Source: Bradyrhizobium monzae (lineage in GTDB: Bacteria > Pseudomonadota > Alphaproteobacteria > Rhizobiales > Xanthobacteraceae). From it: a DNA stretch of 64,000 nt. The notes beneath the pieces were generated by a model, which had not been told where the DNA came from, searched no databases, and saw only the letters and a program-made list of their open reading frames with translations. The DNA lies in the NCBI RefSeq assembly GCF_021458635.1, contig NZ_JAIRDQ010000008.1, forward strand, positions 124,001 through 188,000, in the 5' to 3' direction. This document shows positions 35,444 through 44,671 of the stretch, one piece after another. A program made the position numbers and the translations under genes. Each line of letters begins with the position of its first letter. The first letter of the stretch is position 1.

Positions 35444-35821
35444 CTATTGTTGCTTGTTTCGGTTCTTGCTCGCGCCTCGCAATTTCGGCGTCGTCTCCAT
35501 CGCATTGGCGACTTCCCGCATCTGGATGCAGGTGAGAAGGTCGACATAGCTGGGACTTCCTTCGTCTGTCGCTTCACCTAGGCAACTGTCGCGAACGGGG
35601 CTTGAGGTGGCCGTCCAGAGCGTCTGGAGTTGCTGCTGCGCGTTCGTTTCGTCGCGCATGCAGTCGGCAAAACTCTGGGATTCCGCGAGGCCCATCGCCT
35701 TGTCAGTCGCGGTGGTGGCTTGGCACTGTGCCTCGACCTTCAGTTCCGGGACGCGATCGGAAACGGGCATCACGAACAATTGGCTTCCGAGAAACGCTGC
35801 AGATAATGCCGCAATCTTCAT
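35444..35821 (-). CDS. Hypothetical small exported protein
   Basis: A 125-residue protein I do not recognise. The start at 35821 is supported by a strong GGAGGT ribosome site a few bases upstream and by a short signal peptide (MKIAALSAAFLGSQLFVMPV). The mature part has four cysteines (AQCQA, ADCMR, DSCLG, LTCIQ), spaced to allow two disulfides in the periplasm, and a basic C-terminus. It is flanked on the same strand by two other small exported proteins, suggesting a small operon. Confidence 0.6.
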   Translation of the reverse strand: MKIAALSAAFLGSQLFVMPVSDRVPELKVEAQCQATTATDKAMGLAESQSFADCMRDETNAQQQLQTLWTATSSPVRDSCLGEATDEGSPSYVDLLTCIQMREVANAMETTPKLRGASKNRNKQQ

Positions 35822-35879
35822 CTCAACCTCCTTCAAGCACTGGCAATTGAACCGCTTCGCCGCACCGAAAGGTGCTGCG

Positions 35880-36206
35880 TCAGAACTGACCTGGTTGAGC
35901 CGGCGGAGCGGGCCAATCGGACCGCAGGTTGTTCCCGTTGTTGCGATCGAACAGGTCTTGCCGGCAGACGAAGCCGCTCTTGCAGCTACCGGGGAAGACG
36001 ATCGCATTCGGCGACACGACGGTCCGCGCCGGTTGGCCACTTTGCAGCGCGGCACCCTTGGAATGGCGGACGGAGAGCGATGGCACCACCTCGGGCGCCG
36101 CCGCGTCAATCGTCCTCTGCGGCGCATGTGTCTGGGCGGTTGCAGTGCCGGTTACCGCGAAAGCCGCAGCGGCAAGCGTGAGGACGCGCGATGCATTGAA
36201 GAACAC
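35880..36206 (-). CDS. Hypothetical small exported protein
   Basis: A 108-residue protein of unknown function. It starts at a GTG (36206) with AGGAGAG five bases upstream. A signal peptide (RVLTLAAAAFAVTGTATAQ) is followed by a short, polar, Pro-rich mature part with two cysteines in GSCKSGFVCRQD, probably a disulfide. It is first of three small exported proteins transcribed in the same direction (35095-36206). Confidence 0.55.
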   Translation of the reverse strand: MFFNASRVLTLAAAAFAVTGTATAQTHAPQRTIDAAAPEVVPSLSVRHSKGAALQSGQPARTVVSPNAIVFPGSCKSGFVCRQDLFDRNNGNNLRSDWPAPPAQPGQF

Positions 36207-36279
36207 TTACACTCTCCTGCATTCGGTAAACGTCGTGTGCAGGGAGCCACGGTGTTCCGAGACGAGTGTTGATCCAGAT

Positions 36280-36800
36280 CAACCCGTGCTCCGCCTGCTG
36301 CAGTGCAGTGCAGTGCAGAGCCGGGCCGGCGTTGCGGCTTGCCGGAAGCCGGCTACGTCGCGATCACGTCCTTGGTCGGTGTGACCGCCGGCGGCGGCGC
36401 GGGCGGCGAGATTGCAAATGTCAGCCAGGCGCACGCCGGCGTAGAGCGAGACGCGGTCGGTGACATCGACCGTGAACGGAACGTCGACATTGAGCGATTT
36501 CGACGCCGGCAATCGGGTGCTGCGCTATTCGGTCCGGCAAGCGTTTGCACTGCGCCGAAGAATGACGGATGGCCAAAGCCAACGCCAGAGATCCCGCGGG
36601 AATCTGTGCGTCGTAGGTCCTGAGGTCGAGTCGAGGTACATCGACGGCATGGCCGGCTTTGTCTCGCCGTCGTCGTCGGTAACTGCGGCCAGAGCGCTTG
36701 TTGCCGGGAAGATCAGAACGACGCCGAGCGCAGCCCTCAGAATAGTCCGAAAGTCACTCAATGCCCGCTTCGGCGTCGACACAAACATGGGTTCCTGCAA
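36280..36800 (-). pseudogene. Degraded exported protein gene with several frameshifts
   Basis: The minus strand from 36800 encodes an N-terminal helix (TILRAALGVVLIFPATSALA) and AVTDDDGETKPAMPSMYLD, then breaks. A second frame continues LRTYDAQIPAGSLAL, a third reads GFGHPSFFGAVQTLAGPNSA, and a fourth reads LPASKSLNVDVPFTVDVTDR and VSLYAGV. Read together these form one plausible secreted or outer-membrane protein start with beta-type strands, interrupted at least three times and lacking its C-terminal part. I infer a pseudogene; the parent family was not identified. Confidence 0.5.
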
Positions 36801-36950
36801 TCGCGTTCGAGGCGCTCAAGGCATCTTGCCACGAACTGCGTCACTTGTCCGCCAGCTCCGGGTGTCCGTGATTCAGGTCAACGCCTGCAAGCACCGGTTG
36901 GTACGCCAGTCCGGTAGCTCGGCGTCGGGCAGGCCGGCGCACCCCGGCGG

Positions 36951-38030
36951 TTACGGCCGGATCACCGTCAATTTGAACGGTCCGCCATTGGCGGCGGCGT
37001 GCGCGACGGCGTCATTGACGTGGTCGAGGTCGAAATCCGTGGTGACGTATTCGTCGAGCCGCAGCAGCCCGGCGCGCACCAATCCGATCAGACGCGTTGC
37101 CGCACCCGGCGGATACATCCAGACGCCGTGAATGGAGATGCAATTGCGCATCAGCCAGGGGTAGGGCAGTTCGAGACCCGGACCGCCCGCCATGCCGACG
37201 CCGCCCATCAGCACGACGCGGCCATAGGCCCGCACCGTCATGACCGCCGCCCGGACCACGCTCGGGCTGACGGAAGGCGGCATGATATCGAGCACGCAGT
37301 CGATCGGGCCGCCCGCGGCGCGCTTCATCGCCTCGCGGTCGTCGTCCTCGTTGCCGGTGAGCCTGACCGGCTTCACCCGCGTTCCGAAACGACGGACGAG
37401 GTCGGCCAGGATTTGCTCGTTGCGGCCGGGTGTCACGACGCAAGCCGCGCCCATCGCGAGCGCGACGGAGACGGCGGCGCTGCCGAAATTGCCGGTGCCC
37501 CCGCTCACCAGCACGGTCTCGCCGGCTTGCAGGTTTGCGGCGAGAAAGCCGCCATAGGGCACCAGCGCAGTTCCCAGCGCGCACCATTGCGAGGCTTCCT
37601 CGGACGTGATCTGGCCAAGCTTCTTCACATTCTCGGTCGGCACGCGCATCTGCTCGGCATAGGAGCCGTGGCGAAAATGCTGCTGCAGGCGCATGCCGCC
37701 GGGGCCGGCGGCGGTGAGCCCCTGCAGGGCGATATCGGGCGCCATGGCATCGTCGCGCGAGCGCACGGTCGGGTCGCAGAACACCCAGTCGCCGACGCTG
37801 AGCTTGGTCGCGTCCGGACCGATCGCGCGCACCCGGCCGATGCCGCCAGGGCCCGGGATGATCGGCAGATCGAGCGCATAATTGCGCTCGCCGCTGAAAA
37901 CCTCGTTCATGTAGGACAGGACGCGCGTGGCGACGACGTCGACGATGACCTCGCCGGTGCCGAGCACCGGGTCCGGGGCAGTCTCGACCACCAGCGGCGA
38001 TCCCAGGGATTTGAGTACGGCAGCTTTCAT
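36951..38030 (-). CDS. Medium-chain alcohol dehydrogenase/quinone oxidoreductase-type protein
   Basis: A ~359-residue NAD(P)-dependent oxidoreductase of the MDR superfamily. The GroES-like N-terminal domain (MKAAVLKSLGSPLVVE) is followed by a Rossmann domain with VSGGTGNFGSAAVSVAL near residue 180. The structural zinc cysteines of classical alcohol dehydrogenases are absent, pointing to the quinone-reductase branch. I prefer the ATG at 38030, with GAGGTG as ribosome site, over the GTG at 38039. It is divergent from an XRE/MmyB regulator 108 bases away, which probably controls it. The substrate is unknown. Confidence 0.88.
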   Translation of the reverse strand: MKAAVLKSLGSPLVVETAPDPVLGTGEVIVDVVATRVLSYMNEVFSGERNYALDLPIIPGPGGIGRVRAIGPDATKLSVGDWVFCDPTVRSRDDAMAPDIALQGLTAAGPGGMRLQQHFRHGSYAEQMRVPTENVKKLGQITSEEASQWCALGTALVPYGGFLAANLQAGETVLVSGGTGNFGSAAVSVALAMGAACVVTPGRNEQILADLVRRFGTRVKPVRLTGNEDDDREAMKRAAGGPIDCVLDIMPPSVSPSVVRAAVMTVRAYGRVVLMGGVGMAGGPGLELPYPWLMRNCISIHGVWMYPPGAATRLIGLVRAGLLRLDEYVTTDFDLDHVNDAVAHAAANGGPFKLTVIRP

Positions 38031-38138
38031 GATGTTCACCTCAGAGACGGGTGACGCTCATATGCGGCGCCCTTGCCGGGACAAGAAGGCCTGGTATTAT
38101 CCTAGTATTCCCAAAGCCCTCCATTACGGGAACACGTC
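38031..38138. promoter_or_regulatory. Divergent promoter region, dehydrogenase / XRE regulator
   Basis: The 108-base gap between two divergent genes contains an AT-rich island with two GTATT steps 11 bases apart (38094-38098 and 38105-38109), one helical turn. This is the likely place for both promoters and for binding by the regulator encoded at 38139. Assignment is by position. Confidence 0.4.
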
Positions 38139-38912
38139 ATGGCCGATCCACGCCGCGTCGAATTCGGCGATTTCCTCCGCTCCCGCCGCGAAAAGCTGTC
38201 GCCGAAGACGGTCGGCCTTCCCGCGGGCCAGCGGCGGCGCACCGCAGGGCTCCGCCGCGAGGAGGTCGCCCAACTGGCCGGGATCGGCGTCGACTGGTAC
38301 ATCCGCCTCGAGCAGGGCCGCACCGTCAGCCCGTCGGTCACGACCGTCGATGCGCTGGCGCGCGCGCTGCGCCTCAGCAAGACCGAGCATTCGCATCTGA
38401 AGGCGCTGGCGCGCGACGGCGACAGGCGTGCATTCGCCCGCGAGATCGTGACGCCGCCCATTCTGCGTCTGGTCGAGAGCCTCCCGCACCCGGCCTACAT
38501 CACCGGGCGGCGCTGGGATGTGCTGGCCTGGAACGCCGCCGCCGAGGAGATCTTTGCATTCGGCCGGTTGCCGGAGGAGGATCGCAACACGCTGCTCTTG
38601 ATGATGACCAACAAGCGCACGCGAAAATCCTACGGCGCTGGCTGGGCCGACGTGGCCAAGCGCATGGTCGCGATGTTTCGCGCCACCCACGACGTCTGGG
38701 CCGGCGATCCCGCCTTTGCGGAATTGCTGGCGCGGCTGCGCGAAGGCAGTCCCGAATTCGTCAAATGGTGGGGCGCGCACGAGGTGCATGGCACCCTGTC
38801 GGGCCGCAAAACCATGACCCATCCGACCAAGGGCGTGCTGCATTTCGAGCACACCAGCTTTCAGGCCAACGACGATCCCGCGCTGAAGCTCGTGATCTAT
38901 ACGCCGGTGTGA
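38139..38912 (+). CDS. XRE-family transcriptional regulator with MmyB-like ligand-binding domain
   Basis: A 257-residue regulator. The N-terminal helix-turn-helix (residues ~8-85) has the MmyB-group pattern RRTAGLRREEVAQLAGIGVD followed by WYIRLEQGR. The C-terminal ~150 residues (starting ILRLVESLPHPAYITGRRWD) form the MmyB-like domain, which in related proteins binds a fatty-acid-like ligand. It is divergent from the dehydrogenase at 36951-38030, its likely target. The ligand is unknown here. Confidence 0.92.
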   Translation: MADPRRVEFGDFLRSRREKLSPKTVGLPAGQRRRTAGLRREEVAQLAGIGVDWYIRLEQGRTVSPSVTTVDALARALRLSKTEHSHLKALARDGDRRAFAREIVTPPILRLVESLPHPAYITGRRWDVLAWNAAAEEIFAFGRLPEEDRNTLLLMMTNKRTRKSYGAGWADVAKRMVAMFRATHDVWAGDPAFAELLARLREGSPEFVKWWGAHEVHGTLSGRKTMTHPTKGVLHFEHTSFQANDDPALKLVIYTPV

Positions 38913-38937
38913 GGACGCGGGCTCGACAGCCCAGCGC

Positions 38938-39366
38938 TCACGTTCGTTTCGCGCCCAGCAAGATAGGAACGGTATCCCGGAGCTTGAGCGACTTCACCAT
39001 GTCCTGCGTGATCGCCTTGTACGCCTTGAAGTGAGGCGTCTCGATGTGAGCTTTATAAGCATCGACGTCGGCATAGATCTCGAACACGAAGACGTGCGCC
39101 GGATTTTGTGCGTCCGCCACTGCATATAATGCAAGCACTCCCGGTTCGAGCCGGACGGCAGCCTCGATCTGCTCCTTCACGGCCGCCCCGTAGGGCTCGA
39201 CCTGCGACGGATCGATTTCGATTTCCGCCACTCGCACGTAGGGCTGAGGCATCTCGCGGACCTCCTCTTGGACTTTCTCCTGGACTTTCTCTTGGGCGCC
39301 TGCCGGCCCGGCCAGGGCCATTGCCAGCAGCGACGCTCCAAGAACGAGAAAATGTCTGGCGTCCAT
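38938..39366 (-). CDS. Exported antibiotic-biosynthesis-monooxygenase (ABM) domain protein
   Basis: A 142-residue protein of the ABM/quinol-monooxygenase fold. It starts with a clear signal peptide (LVLGASLLAMALAGPAGAQ, cleavage near residue 24), then a short charged repeat (KVQEKVQEEVRE), then the ferredoxin-like ABM domain from about residue 42 (YVRVAEIEIDPSQ, HVFVFEIYADVDAYKAH, TPHFKAYK). Cytoplasmic homologues such as YgiN oxidise quinols; an exported form would act in the periplasm. The start has GGGAGG upstream. It is the last gene of a set running from the MFS gene at 41896. Confidence 0.85.
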   Translation of the reverse strand: MDARHFLVLGASLLAMALAGPAGAQEKVQEKVQEEVREMPQPYVRVAEIEIDPSQVEPYGAAVKEQIEAAVRLEPGVLALYAVADAQNPAHVFVFEIYADVDAYKAHIETPHFKAYKAITQDMVKSLKLRDTVPILLGAKRT

Positions 39367-39405
39367 GCCGTCCTCCCGCTTGTGTTCATTTGCCGGCTCT
39401 CTCGA

Positions 39406-39905
<500 letters not shown>

Positions 39906-39909
<4 letters not shown>

Positions 39910-40691
39910 CGCGGGCGGTTGTCGATCACGTCCTTGACGACGGGCGCCGCCGAGAACGCATTGGGCCAGCCGGCGTAGAAGGCGAGATGACCCAGTACTT
40001 CGCCGGCTTCCTCCCGCGTCAACCCGTTATCCATCGCCCGGTTCAAATGGTAGGTGATCTGGGCGACTTGCCCCGTCGCGATGAGAGCGCTGACGGTGAC
40101 CAGGCTCCGGTCCCGGGGCGCCAGACCCGGCCTCAGCCAGAGCTCCCGGAAAAGCGCGTCGGTCGTGTACTGGACAAGGCTGGGTGTGATCTGGCCGAAT
40201 TGTTCGCCGACCCGCGTTGCCCGCTGCGTCTCTGCCGCCTCGTCGAGCGGGAGCTGCGGTCCCGATGCCGGCGGAAGCTGATCGGCCCCGATATTGCGGC
40301 TCTTGAAAACGTCCCTCGTGGCCGGAATCGCATTCATCGCGTTCGCCCATCCGGTATAGAACGCCAGATGCGTGATGATCTCGGAGATTTCGGCAGGCTT
40401 TACGCCGTTGTCGAGCGCGAGAGCGAGATAATGCTGCAGTTCGACGGTCTGGTCGCGCGCGATGAGAGCCGCGACCGTAACGACGCTGCGATCACGAGGC
40501 GAAAGGCCGGCGCGCTTCCAGAGGTCGTCGAGCAGAAATCTCTGCCCGTATATCTCCAGCGCGGGTGCGACGGCGCGAACGTCTTCCAATGTCGACATGG
40601 GATTTGCTCCTTTGACGGCTGCCGGTTCAGCGGCGGTCGCGCCGCCGGCGAACAGGCCGAGATAAAACAGGGTCGCTGCGAGCCTGTTCAT
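39906..40691 (-). CDS. Exported carboxymuconolactone-decarboxylase-family protein (two CMD domains)
   Basis: A 261-residue protein with a signal peptide (LAATLFYLGLFAGGATAAEP) and two tandem CMD domains. Each has the pattern DRS-LVTV-ALIA followed by HLAFYTGWANA (first) and HLAFYAGWPNA (second). There is no CxxC pair, so it is of the gamma-CMD type, not the AhpD peroxidase type. The start at 40691 has GAAGGAAG upstream; a longer frame would place charged residues before the signal. The ATG overlaps the MFS stop and the stop overlaps the cupin start, so all three are translationally coupled. Export of a CMD protein is unusual; its substrate is unknown. Confidence 0.88.
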
Positions 40692-41896
40692 TGCTGGCTT
40701 CCTTCGGTTGTGAATGGGTGCGCCATCAGCCACCACGCGACCAGCGCGGCGCACAGCACTGTGAGGGCGCTGGCGAGAAACAGGACGTTCAGACTCGCGC
40801 CGGTCGCGATCAAGCCGAGCGCGGGGCTGGCGAGCCCCTGGGCCAGGTCGAGAAAGGCCGTGTAGGCGCCCATCGCCATGCCGCGGCTCTGCGCCGGCAC
40901 GCGTCGAACCGCTTCGACGCCGAAGCCCGGATAGACCAGCGAGAAGCCGAACCCGGTGAGCGCGGCTCCTGCCAGCGCCATCTCGGGTCGGACCGCCAAC
41001 CAGATCAGCGCCTGGCCGATGGCTTCAATGACCGCGCAGACTAGCGCGACCTTCGCACCGCCGATCGCATCGGCCAAATGGCTGAAGCAGATCCGGGCCA
41101 GAATGAAGGACACCGCATAGGCCGTATAAGCGAGCCATCCATTGTCCCAGCCCCGGTTGGCGAACAGCAATGCAGCGAACGTCGTCACTGCGCCGAAGCC
41201 GACGCTGCCGAGCGCGGAGCCAAGGCCCGGCACCCAGACGGCACCGACCACTGCGGTGAACGAAGGGCGCGCGTGCTGCACGGGCGCGACCGTGGGAAGC
41301 GGCGCAACGAGCAGCAGCGTCATCAGCGGAGCGGCGGCAGAGGCGATCGCGATCGCTGCGAAGCCGTAGGCGGAATAGAGCGCCGCGCCGACCGGTGCGC
41401 CGATCGCGAAGGCCGCGAACATCGCCGAACCAACCCACGCAATGACCTTGCCGGTGCTTCGGTCGTCGGCGAGCGCCAGTCCCCAACTGACCGCGGCCGT
41501 GATGATGAAGCTCTCCGCCGCGCCGAGCAGTCCTCGCCCCAGCAGGAGAATCGCGACCGAAGCGAGCGGCAGGGCGCTGAAACACAGCGAGAGCAAATAC
41601 AGCAGCCCGGAAGCCACGGCCGCAACGAGACCGACGACCACGCCTCCCTTCGCTCCGCGGCTGTCCGAGAAGTGGCCTGCCCACGGTCGCGAGATTAGCG
41701 ACGCCGCGAACTGACTGCCGGCGACAAGGCCCACCACGAACGTGCCCAGCCCCAGACCGTCGTGCACGTGGAGCGGAAGCACGGGCATCGCGACACCGAT
41801 GACGAGGAAGGCGACGAACACCACGCCCATGATCGGCAGCAAAGTCGCCGAGACGCGAGGGCTCGCGGCCGGCTCTTGTAGCGCGGTGAGTGACAT
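40688..41896 (-). CDS. MFS transporter
   Basis: A 402-residue major facilitator with about 12 hydrophobic helices. The loop 2-3 motif is SRPWAGHFSDSRGAKGG, and the first helix is LLPIMGVVFVAFLVIGVAM. Arabinose-efflux-type permeases look like this. GAGG precedes the ATG. It is the first gene of a coupled operon with CMD, cupin and probably ABM genes, and is divergent from a LysR regulator 153 bases away. Export of a toxic aromatic or quinone is a reasonable guess from its partners, but the substrate cannot be read from sequence. Confidence 0.9.
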   Translation of the reverse strand: MSLTALQEPAASPRVSATLLPIMGVVFVAFLVIGVAMPVLPLHVHDGLGLGTFVVGLVAGSQFAASLISRPWAGHFSDSRGAKGGVVVGLVAAVASGLLYLLSLCFSALPLASVAILLLGRGLLGAAESFIITAAVSWGLALADDRSTGKVIAWVGSAMFAAFAIGAPVGAALYSAYGFAAIAIASAAAPLMTLLLVAPLPTVAPVQHARPSFTAVVGAVWVPGLGSALGSVGFGAVTTFAALLFANRGWDNGWLAYTAYAVSFILARICFSHLADAIGGAKVALVCAVIEAIGQALIWLAVRPEMALAGAALTGFGFSLVYPGFGVEAVRRVPAQSRGMAMGAYTAFLDLAQGLASPALGLIATGASLNVLFLASALTVLCAALVAWWLMAHPFTTEGSQQ

Positions 41897-42049
41897 GTCG
41901 ACCTCGAAGTTTCCGCTGGGCCGGGCGATGGAGAAGCACGTTGTTGCCGGAGACGGCGTTGCCGGTCGACGGCTGGTCCCAACCTAGGCCTTCCATCGTC
42001 CAACGATTAGGTGATAAATTCCGAATGTAGTCATTAGGACAGCTAATCA
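41897..42049. promoter_or_regulatory. LysR-MFS divergent promoter region with inverted repeat
   Basis: ATTAG (42033-42037) and CTAAT (42043-42047) form a perfect inverted repeat with a five-base spacer, a T-N11-A type LysR box. It lies directly before the LysR ATG (42050), covering the ribosome-site position. A second AT-rich patch (GATTAGGTGATAAATT, 42005-42020) is a possible promoter or second half-site. The arrangement suggests autorepression and control of the divergent MFS operon. Confidence 0.5.
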
Positions 42050-42949
42050 ATGCATCGGGACGACGCGAGCGATCTGCTGGCCTTCCTCGCCGTTGCGAGG
42101 GAACGCAACTTCACGCGTGCCGCTTCGAAGCTCGGCATGACGCAGTCTGCACTCAGCCAGATCATCCGGAACCTGGAGGAACGGCTTGGCGTCCGGCTGC
42201 TGAACCGAACGACGCGGAGCGTCACGCCGACCCAGGCTGGGGAACGGCTGTTCTTGAGCGTCGGACCCAAGTTTACCGAGATGGACGCCGATCTTGCCGC
42301 GCTCAGCGAATTTCGTGAAAAGCCGGCGGGATTGGTTCGGCTGACAGCGACAGAGTATGCCGCCGGTGAAATCCTGTTGCCGGCGCTCGGAAAGGTCCTG
42401 CCAAAGTACCCCGACATCCACGTCGAGATCATCATTGATTACGGCCTGACCAACATCGTCGCGCAGCAGGTGGATGCGGGTATTCGTCCCGGCGAGCTCG
42501 TCGCCAAGGATATGATCTCCGTCCGCGTCAGTTCCGATCTGCGGATGGCCGTCGTGGGGTCGCCGTCCTACTTTGCCGAGCGCAAGCGACCCAAAACTCC
42601 TCAGGATCTCACGCATCACAACTGCCTCAACCTTCGCCTACCGACCCACGGCGGCAGCCTTTATGCGTGGGAGTTCGAGAAGAATGGGCGAGAGCTCAAT
42701 GTCCGCGTCGAGGGACAGTTGGTGTTCAACAGCGCGGGTCTCCTCCTGGATGGAGCACTCAAGGGATTGGGGCTTGCCTACCTGACGGAGGGACACGTGC
42801 AGCCCCACGTTTCGCAAGGACGGTTGGTCAGGGTCTTGTCCGACTGGTGTCCGCCGTTCTCCGGCTATCACCTCTACTATCCGAGCCGGCGCCAGCCTTC
42901 GCAGGCATTTTCGGTGCTGGTCGAGGCTCTCAGGCACCGTGGGAAATAG
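42050..42949 (+). CDS. LysR-family transcriptional regulator
   Basis: A 299-residue LysR protein. The winged helix occupies residues 1-60 (LLAFLAVARERNFTRAASKL, then QSALSQIIRNLEERLGVRLL), followed by the substrate-binding domain starting near PAGLVRLTATEYA. The domain ends with YYPSRRQPSQAFSVLVEALR, as in the broad group of LysR regulators adjacent to MFS or oxidoreductase genes. It probably regulates the divergent MFS-CMD-cupin-ABM operon in response to a small aromatic or quinone-like inducer; the inducer is inference. Confidence 0.93.
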   Translation: MHRDDASDLLAFLAVARERNFTRAASKLGMTQSALSQIIRNLEERLGVRLLNRTTRSVTPTQAGERLFLSVGPKFTEMDADLAALSEFREKPAGLVRLTATEYAAGEILLPALGKVLPKYPDIHVEIIIDYGLTNIVAQQVDAGIRPGELVAKDMISVRVSSDLRMAVVGSPSYFAERKRPKTPQDLTHHNCLNLRLPTHGGSLYAWEFEKNGRELNVRVEGQLVFNSAGLLLDGALKGLGLAYLTEGHVQPHVSQGRLVRVLSDWCPPFSGYHLYYPSRRQPSQAFSVLVEALRHRGK

Positions 42950-42994
42950 CATCGGTCCACATCGCGGGGCTGAGGACGAGAAGAGCGACAAGGC

Positions 42995-44230
42995 CTAGCT
43001 GCCACGACCCGGTGGAGGCACCGCCGGCCAGGGGCTCTTCGGGGCGGCCGTCGGCGGAGGGCATGATGTCTCAAGCTGAGTCCAAACCGACGGCAATCCC
43101 CCTGTATCGACGTCGAACTTTGCCGTGTCGGCCGTTCCGTCCGGCATCTGCGTGATCTCCCGAACATGCAGGGAGCGCGACGCCATGATCGCCCTGAACT
43201 TGCCGAAATCGAGCGAGCCGCTCCACATTTCGTATTTGCCGGTGCGCATCGCAAGTCCTCCGGCTTCCTCTTTGGGGTCGGCGTCCGCCGTCATCATGAT
43301 CGTGCGTTTGCCGGCCGCCGCATCGTCGATCTCGGCCGCGAACATCAGTGGCACGCGATTTTTGTTGTCGCAGTACAGGCGCCATTCCATCGTTCGGAAC
43401 GACGGACCGTTCTCGGTCTTCAGCGCGGCGAACTTGCTGACGTAGGGCGAATTTGCCTTCTCCAGCCGCCACATCGTCTCGGCAAAGGGGCGCGTGTCGA
43501 TGCCGAACCGGTAGAGCTCGGCGCGCGTCAGCATGTGCAAATTTTCGAACTTCACGGTCCGGATCAGATCATCGAGCTCGCGGCTGATCCCCATCGCCGC
43601 AATGTAGGCGGTGCGGTCGCGGTCGGCGGCTGCCGTGCGACGCTGCCTGAATTCTGCGAGCAACGCCGCAGGCGGATGGCCGTGAATGGCGAAGACGAGC
43701 CTGGAATTATGGACCGCCAGCGCGGCGTCGGGGGCCACCTCGCGCGATGTCGCGCCGAGAAACAGGTAGCCGCAGGCCGAGTTGCACATCGCATGATAGG
43801 TGGTGAGCTCGGCCTCGATCTCGCCGCCAGCATTCTTCGCTTTCAGGCATGCGGCGTCCACCTGCGTGCCTGCGGCACATGCCGTCGCGATGGTCTGGCC
43901 GACGCGGGCGACCGCCTTGCGGCTGCGCAGCAGCCGCCCGATGATGTAGGACTGCTCCACGTTGCCGCCGGGCGAATGAAGGTAGATCGGACGCTGCGTG
44001 TCCTTGACGCCGGCGAGGAAGCGGCGGACGCGCGAGGCTGCGTCATTATCGACCTGACCCTCGATCGCGATCCAGCGGTCGCAGCCAGGCCCGCACACGT
44101 CCGGGGGACCTTTGGCAAGGTAGATGGTCAGCCTGGAAGCAAACCCGGCTGTTTCGGCCGGCGTCGGTTCTGCTCGCAACGCGCCGGGGATCGAGAGCGC
44201 GGCGACGAGAAGCAGGATACGGGCAAGCAT
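42995..44230 (-). CDS. Periplasmic ClpP-fold protein (COG3904-like)
   Basis: A 411-residue exported protein with a signal peptide (MLARILLLVAALSIPGALRA). Residues ~45-200 follow the ClpP/crotonase fold: RWIAIEGQVDND, the oxyanion strand PIYLHSPGGNVEQ, then YHAMCNSACGYLFLGA with candidate nucleophile S151 between two cysteines, and the candidate histidine H174 in ALAVHNSR. The C-terminal ~150 residues (from MWRLEKANSPYVSKF) are a beta-rich region I do not recognise, ending in a Pro-rich tail. Related proteins are called predicted periplasmic ClpP-like proteases; proteolysis is not proven. It stands alone. Confidence 0.8.
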   Translation of the reverse strand: MLARILLLVAALSIPGALRAEPTPAETAGFASRLTIYLAKGPPDVCGPGCDRWIAIEGQVDNDAASRVRRFLAGVKDTQRPIYLHSPGGNVEQSYIIGRLLRSRKAVARVGQTIATACAAGTQVDAACLKAKNAGGEIEAELTTYHAMCNSACGYLFLGATSREVAPDAALAVHNSRLVFAIHGHPPAALLAEFRQRRTAAADRDRTAYIAAMGISRELDDLIRTVKFENLHMLTRAELYRFGIDTRPFAETMWRLEKANSPYVSKFAALKTENGPSFRTMEWRLYCDNKNRVPLMFAAEIDDAAAGKRTIMMTADADPKEEAGGLAMRTGKYEMWSGSLDFGKFRAIMASRSLHVREITQMPDGTADTAKFDVDTGGLPSVWTQLETSCPPPTAAPKSPWPAVPPPGRGS

Positions 44231-44365
44231 GAATTGAGAGGACCAAGCGCGATGAAAGAGATGCGCTGACGCTATACGAGGACTGGAGCGATCACAACTT
44301 TTGGTGGCGTCGCTTTGCGACTGGAGCTTATTGTGCCGGGTTAGCTCGCAAGCAGCATTGGTCCT

Positions 44366-44671
44366 TCAATCGACGCGCCGCGAACGGCGAGGGGCCGCCT
44401 GTTTCGTCTGCGCGAAATACGGATTTACGACGCAGCTTGTGGAGCGGCTGGCGGCGAGAAATCTGCACTGCTCCAGCGAGGCGTAGCGGCAATCGAAATA
44501 GCTGATGCGGCCGTAGATGTGCATGCAGACCGGATAGCTGGGATCATAGGTTTGTGCGCGCGCAGACGTGCTCGCGCCCGACATGAATGCAATTGTGGCG
44601 ATCGCGCGCGAGAATGTGGCGACAATGGGGAGAGAAAACGATGCGCACATTCTTTGGAATTCTCCAATCAC
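44366..44671 (-). CDS. DUF3551 family small exported protein
   Basis: About 101 residues. After a signal-like helix (FSRAIATIAFMSGASTSARA) the mature peptide QTYDPSYPVCMHIYGRISYF shows the DUF3551 pattern, with cysteines in YPVCM, FDCRYASLEQC and TSCVVNPYF that probably form disulfides. Many copies of this family occur in Bradyrhizobium (recalled); the function is unknown. The start may be 44671 or the internal ATG at 44650. It is divergent from the outer-membrane protein gene at 44910. Confidence 0.8.
   Translation of the reverse strand: MIGEFQRMCASFSLPIVATFSRAIATIAFMSGASTSARAQTYDPSYPVCMHIYGRISYFDCRYASLEQCRFLAASRSTSCVVNPYFAQTKQAAPRRSRRVD

Noticed and set aside
36460..37131. A 223-codon open frame on the plus strand across the degraded gene and the dehydrogenase end
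   Set aside because: No ribosome site or recognisable domain; it overlaps the dehydrogenase coding sequence and the stitched pseudogene on the other strand explains the sequence better.
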